From NCBI GenBank assembly GCA_937926755.1, contig CALBBA010000217.1, forward strand, positions 1-14,412: a stretch of 14,412 nucleotides of DNA. Reading direction: 5' to 3'. The notes beneath the pieces are model-generated. The model worked only from the letters and a program-made list of their open reading frames with translations. It ran no database searches and was not told where the DNA came from. Origin of the DNA: an uncultured Collinsella sp. (GTDB lineage: Bacteria > Actinomycetota > Coriobacteriia > Coriobacteriales > Coriobacteriaceae). This document shows, one piece after another, positions 5,913 to 11,352 of this stretch. Position numbers and translations under genes: made by a program. Numbering within the stretch: position 1 is the first letter of the stretch; the number at the start of each line of letters is the position of its first letter.

Positions 5913-7319
5913 ATGCGCCAAAACGGATCTAACTTAAACGGGTGCTCGGGTGCGCGTCCGACGGCGCGCCGCGACCTGGGGCAGCTGCCCAGCGGTCAGC
6001 GCCGACGTCGCCGTAAGCCCGGCGCGATGTACCTCAACCATAGTCGCGGCTTTAGCGACCGCAGTGCGCGCATCGGCAACAGCCGTACGCCCCGTCGTTC
6101 GTCTCGCCTGCCCTACGCGCTCATCGCCGTGGGTTGCGCGCTCGTGCTGTTTATCGCTGCCGTCGTGGGCTACGTCAACCGCAGTGTGGACGTGGAGCTC
6201 AACGGGCAAAAGACCGCGGTGCGCGTGGGCTCTACGTTGCAGAATCTTATCGACGATCAAAGCCTGACCGAAACGTACGATGCCGGCGACCTGCTGGCCG
6301 TCGACGACAGCGTGCTCAAGCGCCATGGCGGCGAAAAGCTGTCGGTGAAGGTCGACGGCAAGCGCGTGAAGCAAGGCAAATGGGATAGCCGCGAGCTTAC
6401 GGGTGGCGAGAAGGTGACGGTCAAGGACGGCCGCAACGTGTACGAAAAGCACGAGGTCCAGGCCACGACCATCGAGCCAAAGCTTAAGGTCGAGGGCACG
6501 GGTGCCATTGAGTATGTCAAAACCTGGGGCGTTCAGGGCCGCTCCGAGGTATGGGTCGGTGAGCAGTCGGGCAAGACGCAGGACCGCGGCGAGGTCGTGC
6601 CCGCCATCGACTGCGTGGTCGAGTGCGCAAGCGTAGCGCCCAAGGGCAACGAAAAGTACGTGGCCCTGACATTTGACGAGGGTCCGAGCGGCGCGACCAA
6701 GCAGATTTTGCAGGTGCTCAAGGAAAAGGGCGTCACGGCGACATTCTTCCTTTCGGGCGATGCGGCTGAGGCCTCGCCCGCTACTGCCAAAGCGATTGTC
6801 GATGCCGGGTGCGAGGTCGGCTCCAACAGCTACAGCGATGATTCGCTCAAGGGCGAGGAACGCGAGACGGTGCGCAGGCAGATCACAAAGGGCACCGAGG
6901 CGATTAAGTCGGCGACCGGCGTCGAGACGATGCTGCTGCGCGCCCCCTACGCCGCGTTTGACGAGCAAAACTGGATTGACTCGATGGACCTGGTGTCCGC
7001 CGTGGTTTCGTGGAATATCGATTCGGGCGACTGGCTGCTCAACGGCGCCGACGAGCAAGTATCGACCGTGCTCGACTCGATGACGCCGGGCAATATTGTG
7101 CTGCTCACCGATAGCGATGAGTGCGCCGAGCAGACGCTCGAGGCGCTGCCGCAGATTATCGATGGCCTTGTCGCCGACGGCTACAAGATCGTGACGCTCA
7201 GCGACCTGGTCAAGACGGACACGGCGTTGAGCAAAAAGCTCACCTCGCTCACCAAGGTCTCCATGCCCAAAAACGCCGTGTTCCCCCAACTCCCCGAGGA
7301 CGACGACGCCACAGAGTAG
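5913..7319 (+). CDS. Membrane-anchored NodB-like protein with a degenerate active site
   Basis: 468 residues. A long Arg-rich cytoplasmic N-terminus (1-66) precedes one membrane helix (about 67-87). A small beta-rich domain follows (about 92-180; VELNGQKTAVRVGSTLQNLI resembles DUF348/ubiquitin-like segments), then a polysaccharide-deacetylase (NodB) fold (about 247-435). NodB motifs are recognisable but altered: motif 1 is TFDEGP (253-258) instead of TFDDGP; motif 2 is GSNSYSD (303-309) where GNHTYSH is usual, so both metal histidines are replaced (Asn305, Asp309); motif 3 LRAPY (342-346) and motif 4 WNIDSGDW (367-374) are kept; motif 5 is LLTD (397-400) instead of LLHD. Metal-dependent deacetylation is therefore doubtful. 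It may bind glycan or peptidoglycan instead, which is inference. GGGGGAGGG (5901-5909) lies just upstream of the ATG. Confidence 0.85.
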   Translation: MRQNGSNLNGCSGARPTARRDLGQLPSGQRRRRRKPGAMYLNHSRGFSDRSARIGNSRTPRRSSRLPYALIAVGCALVLFIAAVVGYVNRSVDVELNGQKTAVRVGSTLQNLIDDQSLTETYDAGDLLAVDDSVLKRHGGEKLSVKVDGKRVKQGKWDSRELTGGEKVTVKDGRNVYEKHEVQATTIEPKLKVEGTGAIEYVKTWGVQGRSEVWVGEQSGKTQDRGEVVPAIDCVVECASVAPKGNEKYVALTFDEGPSGATKQILQVLKEKGVTATFFLSGDAAEASPATAKAIVDAGCEVGSNSYSDDSLKGEERETVRRQITKGTEAIKSATGVETMLLRAPYAAFDEQNWIDSMDLVSAVVSWNIDSGDWLLNGADEQVSTVLDSMTPGNIVLLTDSDECAEQTLEALPQIIDGLVADGYKIVTLSDLVKTDTALSKKLTSLTKVSMPKNAVFPQLPEDDDATE

Positions 7320-7328
7320 CCATCGGGG

Positions 7329-7355
7329 ACGTCCCTAAACGACTGGTCGTTTAGG
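7329..7355. repeat. REP-like palindrome after the NodB-like gene
   Basis: CCTAAACGAC (7334-7343) is followed after 2 nt by its exact reverse complement (7346-7355). The left side begins ACGTCCCTAA (7329-7338), which recurs at 11279-11288. No T run follows, so it looks more like a dispersed repeat than a terminator. The rest of 7361-7471 shows no feature I recognise. Confidence 0.45.
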
Positions 7356-7471
7356 ACGGTCTTAATCGCTTTGTCCCACCGCGCTCATCCGGCTCTATGT
7401 CACGGATGCGTCAGCGTTTGGTATGCCTGCAATGTGCAGCGCATAAATTCGGTGCCGCAGCGCGATGCTGA

Positions 7472-7480
7472 TGCTATAGT
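7472..7480 (+). promoter_or_regulatory. Extended -10 promoter of the magnesium operon
   Basis: TGCTATAGT combines the extended -10 TGn with TATAGT (7475-7480). No good -35 is seen, as is common for extended -10 promoters. Transcription would start near 7487, giving a leader of about 207 nt before the TTG start at 7694. Confidence 0.55.
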
Positions 7481-7495
7481 TACTGCGGTTAATGA

Positions 7496-7686
7496 GGGTC
7501 AAGAGAAAGGTTACAGGTGAAATCCAAACCTCGACCATACAGTCGATGACCCCATGCAGGTGCTTTCTGCGCGTGCACGGGGTGTGAGCGCCGAGCGGCG
7601 TGCCGCCCGCGCATGCGTATACATATCTAAAAGTCCACGGATTGCGTGCCGGCATGGTCGCGCGGTCCGCAGGAATAATGATGGGG
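7496..7686 (+). promoter_or_regulatory. Structured 5' leader, candidate cis-regulatory RNA
   Basis: Three stems form a compact junction. P1 pairs GGGTCA (7496-7501) with TGACCC (7547-7552). P2 pairs AGGTT (7508-7512) with AACCT (7527-7531). P3 pairs CGAC (7532-7535) with GTCG (7542-7545). The 3' side of P1 has alternatives: ACCCC (7549-7553) with GGGGT (7579-7583), or CCCCAT (7550-7555) with ATGGGG (7681-7686), which contains most of the ribosome-binding site of the next gene. This mutually exclusive pairing is typical of translational switches. I could not match it to the M-box, the yybP-ykoY (Mn) riboswitch or another known class. Confidence 0.45.
7517..7549 (+). CDS. Possible ten-codon leader peptide (uORF1)
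   Basis: GTG at 7517 opens MKSKPRPYSR and stops at TGA 7547-7549. AAAGG (7506-7510) lies 6 nt upstream. The ORF covers P2 and P3, and its stop codon is the TGA of the P1 3' strand, so translating ribosomes would melt the junction. It contains two CCN proline codons, as in the proline-containing leader peptides that control mgtA in enterobacteria. That similarity is conceptual, not homologous. Such a short ORF could occur by chance. Confidence 0.3.
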   Translation: MKSKPRPYSR

Positions 7687-7697
7687 AGCACCATTGA
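7554..7697 (+). CDS. Possible 47-codon upstream ORF overlapping the next start (uORF2)
   Basis: ATG at 7554, 4 nt after the uORF1 stop, opens a 47-residue Arg-rich frame beginning MQVLSARARGVSAER. It ends at TGA 7695-7697, overlapping the TTG start of the downstream gene (7694-7696). It has no clear ribosome-binding site of its own, so it would need re-initiation from uORF1. The terminal overlap is of the kind used for translational coupling. The Arg-rich composition is what non-coding GC-rich DNA also gives, so this is a weak call. Confidence 0.22.
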   Translation: MQVLSARARGVSAERRAARACVYISKSPRIACRHGRAVRRNNDGEHH

Positions 7698-9538
7698 ATT
7701 ATCTGAGTGAGATGCTCAAATTGCCGGTCTTGGACGTCGACGGCGAAAAGCTCGGCGTGGTTAACGATTTTGGCATTGCAACCGGAGAAGTTTTTCCGCA
7801 CGTGACGTCGCTCGCGTTCCGTGGTCCCGGCAAGACGCCGTTTATGATCAGCTGGCGCAAATGGGTCGACCGTATCGACGAGACGGGTGTACACCTTAAG
7901 ACGTCGGCCACCGAAATCCGTTTTTCGTACCTGCAGCCGACCGAACTCTTGCTTGCCCGCGACGTGCTCAACAAGCAGATTGTCGACACGCAGGGCATGA
8001 AGGTCGTGCGCGTAAACGACATCAAGTTCTCTATGTCGGGCGAGAATCAGCTGCGCCTGCTGGGCGCCGAGGTCGGTGCTCGCGGTCTGCTACGCGCCAT
8101 CAGCCCCACGCTCGAGCATGTCGTCGAGGGCTTTATGAAGCACTTGGGCAAGCCGCTCAGCGAGGACATTATCGCCTGGTCTTACATGGACCTGCTCGAT
8201 CGCTCGACTAAGAACATCCAGCTCTCGGTGTCGCACAAGACGCTTGGCGAGCTGCATCCTGCCGACATCGCCGACATCATCGAGCAGCTCGATCCGCGCC
8301 TGCGCGCACAGGTGTTCGCGCAGCTCGATACGGCACAGGCCGCCGAGGCCATCTCGGAGTTCGATGACGACGAGCTTATGACCGAGATGCTCGAGGGCCT
8401 GTCCGACACGGACGCATCGTCGATGCTGGCCATGATGGACCCGGACGATGCAGCCGACCTGATCGACGAGCTCGATTACGAGAAGGCCGAGAAGCTCCTG
8501 CGCCTGATGGGCGTCAAGGAGGAGAAGGCGATTCGTAACCTGCTGGGGTATGAGGACAACACCGCCGGCCGCATCATGACCTCGGAGTTTGTCTCCCTGC
8601 CCGCCACGGCAACGGTCGGTGACGCCATCGAGGCGATTCGCGAGCTCGACGAGGACTTCGAAAGCGTCTACTACGTCTATACCGAGGATCCGAGCGGCAT
8701 GCTGACCGGCGTGCTTTCGCTGCGCACGCTGATCGTAGCCGACCGCGACGCCACGCTGGGTCAGCTGGCCTATCGCGACCTGGTCTATGTGTCGCCCGAC
8801 GAGGACCAGGAAGACGTGACGGACGAGATGACCAAGTACGACCTGGTTGCCATCCCTGTCTGCGACGAGAACCGTCATATCCTGGGTATCGTAACCTTCG
8901 ACGACGCCATGGACGTTATTGCCGAGGAGCATCAGGAGGACCTGCAGATCGCCGGTGTCGGCTCGGGCGATAGCGCGTCGGACGACTCGACGAACGTGCT
9001 CAGCTGGTTTGCGCATCGCCAGTACTGGGTTGTCGTGTGGGGCATTGCCTCGTGCATCATGGCAACGGTGCTGGGGACGGCGCTCGGCTCCGCGCATCTG
9101 GTGGTGTTCCCCATGTGCGCCATGCCGCTCGTGCTGCTGGCGGCCTCGCGCATGGTGTCGTTCGTCAAGAACTACTTTCTGGAGTATGACGGTCACGACG
9201 ACGAGCCCAAGCCGTATCTGGGGTTCTTCTTCCAGAGCACGGGCATGGGCCTGATTCTGTCACTCGTGACCTACCTGTGCGCCCAGCTGGTGCGCACCGC
9301 TGCGTTCCCCGATGCGCCCATGTTTGAGGAGCAACTCTTTACCGGGTGCTTTAATATCGCTGCCATCATTTGCCTGGTTGGCAACATGAGCGCCGTGATT
9401 TACCTGATGGTGCTGTTCTGGCGTGACGAGCATGACCTCAACACGTCGGGCACCGCCATGAACGTTATTGCCGTCATGATCTCGTGCGTAGCGTACTGCG
9501 CCGCTGCGGTGCTGCTCGCCATGTCGGTCATTGGTTAG
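7694..9538 (+). CDS. PRC-MgtE_N-CBS membrane protein lacking the MgtE pore motif
   Basis: 614 residues. Order: PRC-barrel-like segments (about 1-75 and 83-135; LSEMLKLPVLDVDGEKLGVV), an MgtE intracellular N domain (about 180-290; LHPADIADIIEQLD, PDDAADLIDEL, NTAGRIMTSEFVSL), two CBS domains (about 295-412), then about five membrane helices (443-463, 467-485, 512-532, 550-575, 588-612). In MgtE channels the N and CBS domains bind Mg2+ and gate the pore. Here the membrane part lacks the conserved GGNAG pore signature, and PMCAMPLVLLAASRM occupies a comparable place. It may therefore be a sensor or regulator, or a divergent transporter. Start: TTG with GGGGAG (7683-7688) 5 nt upstream; the PRC segment begins directly after it. 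It is 8 bp upstream of an NRAMP-related transporter, so the two probably act together in magnesium handling. Confidence 0.85.
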   Translation: MNYLSEMLKLPVLDVDGEKLGVVNDFGIATGEVFPHVTSLAFRGPGKTPFMISWRKWVDRIDETGVHLKTSATEIRFSYLQPTELLLARDVLNKQIVDTQGMKVVRVNDIKFSMSGENQLRLLGAEVGARGLLRAISPTLEHVVEGFMKHLGKPLSEDIIAWSYMDLLDRSTKNIQLSVSHKTLGELHPADIADIIEQLDPRLRAQVFAQLDTAQAAEAISEFDDDELMTEMLEGLSDTDASSMLAMMDPDDAADLIDELDYEKAEKLLRLMGVKEEKAIRNLLGYEDNTAGRIMTSEFVSLPATATVGDAIEAIRELDEDFESVYYVYTEDPSGMLTGVLSLRTLIVADRDATLGQLAYRDLVYVSPDEDQEDVTDEMTKYDLVAIPVCDENRHILGIVTFDDAMDVIAEEHQEDLQIAGVGSGDSASDDSTNVLSWFAHRQYWVVVWGIASCIMATVLGTALGSAHLVVFPMCAMPLVLLAASRMVSFVKNYFLEYDGHDDEPKPYLGFFFQSTGMGLILSLVTYLCAQLVRTAAFPDAPMFEEQLFTGCFNIAAIICLVGNMSAVIYLMVLFWRDEHDLNTSGTAMNVIAVMISCVAYCAAAVLLAMSVIG

Positions 9539-9546
9539 GTGGTCGC

Positions 9547-10809
9547 GTGCAAAATACCAAGCAAAAGTCGGGCACCAAGCAAAAGTTGACCATCGCGGCC
9601 ATCTTTGGCGCTATGGGTCCCGGTCTGCTGGCGGCGCTTTCGGGCAATGACGCCGGCGGCATTGCAACGTATTCCAGCGCGGGCGCCAGCTATGGCTACA
9701 AGATGCTCTGGATGCTTCCCGTCATGACTGTGCTGCTCATCGTGACGCAGGAGACCGCGGCGCGCTGCGGCTGCGTCACGGGCAAGGGCCTGGCATCGCT
9801 CATTCGCGAGCGCTTTGGCGTGCGCAAGAGTGTGCTTGCTATGGCGGCGCTGTTGATCGCCAACACAGCCGTGACCATTTCGGAGTTTGCGGGTATCGCC
9901 AGCGGCCTTGCTCTCTTTGGCGTGCCGGCGAGCATCTCGGTGCCGTTGGTGGCGCTGCTGGTGTGGATGCTTACCATGTCGGGTAGTTTCCAGCGCATCG
10001 AGAAGATTCTGCTGCTGGTGAGCTGCGTGTTCGTGACCTACATTGTCGCCGCGTTTATGGCTGGCCCCAACTGGGGTGAGGTCGCGGTCGACCTGGTCGT
10101 GCCCAACATTCAAAATGACCCCAGCTACGTGTCGCTCGTGGTTGCAACGATCGGTACCACCATCGCGCCGTGGATGATTTTCTTGGCGCAGAACAACGTG
10201 GTCGATAAGAACGCGGGCGAGGACGATATCGTGCTGCAGCGCATCGACACCGTGAGCGGCTCGATCGCCGCCGATGTCATTGCTGGCTTTATTATCATAA
10301 CGACCGGTACGGTACTGTTCCCCACGGGCATTCAGATTAGCGACGCTGCCGATGCCGCCCGCGCACTGGAGCCTATTGCGGGTCAGTGGTCCACGGTGTT
10401 GTTTGCCTCGGGCCTGGTCGCGGCGAGCTTCTTGGCTGCCTGCGTGCTGCCGGGCGTTACGTCGAGCGCTATCTGCGAGGCATTTGGCTGGGAGCGCGGT
10501 GCCGACCGCAGCTGGGACGAGGCCCCGGTCTATCGCGGCATCATTACGGCCATCATCGGTATCTCTGCCGTGCTGGTGCTTATGCCCGGTGTCGATCTGT
10601 TCCAGATTATGATGACCTCGCAGGTCATCAATGGCGTGCTACTGCCCGTGGTTCTGGTGTTCCAAGTGGTTATCGCCGCCGACCGTCACATTATGGGCGC
10701 CAACCGCAACGGCCGCGTGTGGAACGTGCTCACTTGGGCGACTATCGGTGTGATTACGGTGCTCACGGTCGTCATGTTTGTTCTGCAGGCGATGGGTTAC
10801 AGCGCTTAG
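9547..10809 (+). CDS. NRAMP-related magnesium transporter (NRMT-type)
   Basis: 420 residues with about 11 hydrophobic helices of the NRAMP/SLC11 (LeuT) fold. In manganese/iron NRAMPs, helix 1 carries DPGN and helix 6 carries MPHN. Here the equivalents are DAGG (35-38, in SGNDAGGIATYS) and APWM (207-210, in TIGTTIAPWMIFLAQ). Loss of the helix-6 Met and the altered helix-1 motif match the NRAMP-related Mg2+ transporters (NRMT) described from Eggerthella lenta and relatives, which carry Mg2+ or Mn2+ through a more open site. I assign magnesium by that resemblance and by the adjacent MgtE-type sensor. Start: GTG at 9547, with AGGTGG (9537-9542) upstream and 8 bp after the previous stop; an in-frame extension into the upstream gene is unlikely. 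A strong terminator follows, so this is the last gene of the operon. Confidence 0.85.
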   Translation: MQNTKQKSGTKQKLTIAAIFGAMGPGLLAALSGNDAGGIATYSSAGASYGYKMLWMLPVMTVLLIVTQETAARCGCVTGKGLASLIRERFGVRKSVLAMAALLIANTAVTISEFAGIASGLALFGVPASISVPLVALLVWMLTMSGSFQRIEKILLLVSCVFVTYIVAAFMAGPNWGEVAVDLVVPNIQNDPSYVSLVVATIGTTIAPWMIFLAQNNVVDKNAGEDDIVLQRIDTVSGSIAADVIAGFIIITTGTVLFPTGIQISDAADAARALEPIAGQWSTVLFASGLVAASFLAACVLPGVTSSAICEAFGWERGADRSWDEAPVYRGIITAIIGISAVLVLMPGVDLFQIMMTSQVINGVLLPVVLVFQVVIAADRHIMGANRNGRVWNVLTWATIGVITVLTVVMFVLQAMGYSA

Positions 10810-10826
10810 CGCCTCTTTTGGACTCC

Positions 10827-10861
10827 AAACAGGCCGCAGCGATGGGCTGCGGCCTGTTTTT
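10827..10861 (+). terminator. Intrinsic terminator of the magnesium operon
   Basis: A perfect 14-bp stem (10827-10840 with 10846-10859) with a 5-nt loop is followed by a five-T run (10857-10861, partly in the stem). It begins 17 bp after the NRMT stop codon. Confidence 0.93.
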
Positions 10862-10891
10862 GTCTGCTATAGGGTGTTAGTTATATGGCAG

Positions 10892-10925
10892 TGGGCAAAA
10901 AATGCCAAATATGAGTACTGTTGCT
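10892..10925 (+). repeat. Left terminal inverted repeat of the MITE-like element
   Basis: TGGGCAAAAAATGCC followed by AAATATGAGTACTGTT. It matches the reverse complement of 11086-11119 except at repeat positions 12, 14, 32 and 34. Confidence 0.8.
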
Positions 10926-11085
10926 AAGTGAATAGCATTTACATTCAAGAAGATAATAAACATAACCTATAGTATGTTCATTAAAATTGGCTCCAATACG
11001 CCTTAAACCAGTCAGGTTGGCTGCTTTAGGGGGTTGTAGGGTTCGCTCGGACGTCATTTTGGGTGGTTTTGCCTGCTACTAAAAT

Positions 11086-11119
11086 GGTAACAGTACTCAT
11101 ATTTGCCCTTTTTTGCCCA
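11086..11119 (-). repeat. Right terminal inverted repeat of the MITE-like element
   Basis: Read on the minus strand it is TGGGCAAAAAAGGGC followed by AAATATGAGTACTGTT, the partner of 10892-10925. Confidence 0.8.
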
Positions 11120-11252
11120 CAGACCTTTGAGGGTGCGGCGAAAAGGGCTTGTTTTGATTGTTTGGGGCAGGCGCGAGGCGCGGAAACGATGTCTGGAGCG
11201 ACGGAGCGGCCTGGAATTCATCCGTAGAGGTCTTCATTGGCTGCGCCAGGAG

Positions 11253-11295
11253 TGTCCCTAGGTACCGGCACATAAGGAACGTCCCTAACTGCCGG
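11253..11295. repeat. REP-like repeat near the acyltransferase 3' end
   Basis: GTGTCCCTA (11253-11261) and ACGTCCCTAA (11279-11288) are related short repeats. CCGGCA (11265-11270) and TGCCGG (11290-11295) form an inverted pair around the second. ACGTCCCTAA also occurs at 7329-7338. The stretch 11123-11252 shows no gene or structure that I recognise. Confidence 0.4.
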
Positions 11296-11329
11296 AGGGG
11301 GTGTCTGCCGTGGCAGACACCCCCTCCGG
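11292..11329 (-). terminator. 38-bp perfect palindrome after the acyltransferase gene
   Basis: An 18-bp arm (11292-11309) is followed after 2 nt by its exact reverse complement (11312-11329). It lies 23 bp beyond the acyltransferase stop codon, where a terminator is expected. No T run follows on the minus strand, so it may act through Rho, protect the 3' end of the mRNA, or belong to the adjacent REP-like repeat. Confidence 0.55.
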
Positions 11330-11352
11330 ATGTGGGAAGTTTGCGCTGCAGG

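Larger units (their letters stand above)
10892..11119. mobile_element. 228-bp MITE-like non-coding element
   Basis: The element begins TGGGCAAAAAA and ends TTTTTTGCCCA. Its ends are 34-bp inverted repeats with 30 identical positions. A 3-bp direct repeat CAG flanks it (10889-10891 and 11120-11122), as expected of a target-site duplication. The interior is AT-rich compared with the genes and shows no meaningful ORF. It sits in the intergenic space between a terminator and the 3' end of the acyltransferase gene. The TG...CA ends and the 3-bp duplication recall IS3-type ends, but I cannot assign a family. Confidence 0.7.

Noticed and set aside
5934..7289. Long minus-strand open frame opposite the NodB-like gene
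   Set aside because: No family features, biased composition, and no ribosome-binding site or promoter; it is opposite a recognisable gene.
7508..7531. Cobalamin-riboswitch-like word GGTGAAATCC in the leader
   Set aside because: The neighbouring conserved blocks of that class (GGGAA, the CCCGC core and the ACTGT box in order) are not present, and the downstream genes are metal transporters.
7487..7693. M-box magnesium riboswitch
   Set aside because: The position fits, but the conserved GGTGAGGCTCC and GCTGCCC blocks are absent. A covariance-model search would settle it.
8090..9196. Long minus-strand open frame opposite the MgtE-like gene
   Set aside because: Antisense shadow of strong domain-coding sequence, with no recognisable motifs.
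9484..9546. N-terminal extension of the NRAMP-like protein into the upstream gene
   Set aside because: It would overlap the MgtE-like coding sequence by 55 bp and add an Arg-rich non-family segment; GTG at 9547 has a ribosome-binding site.
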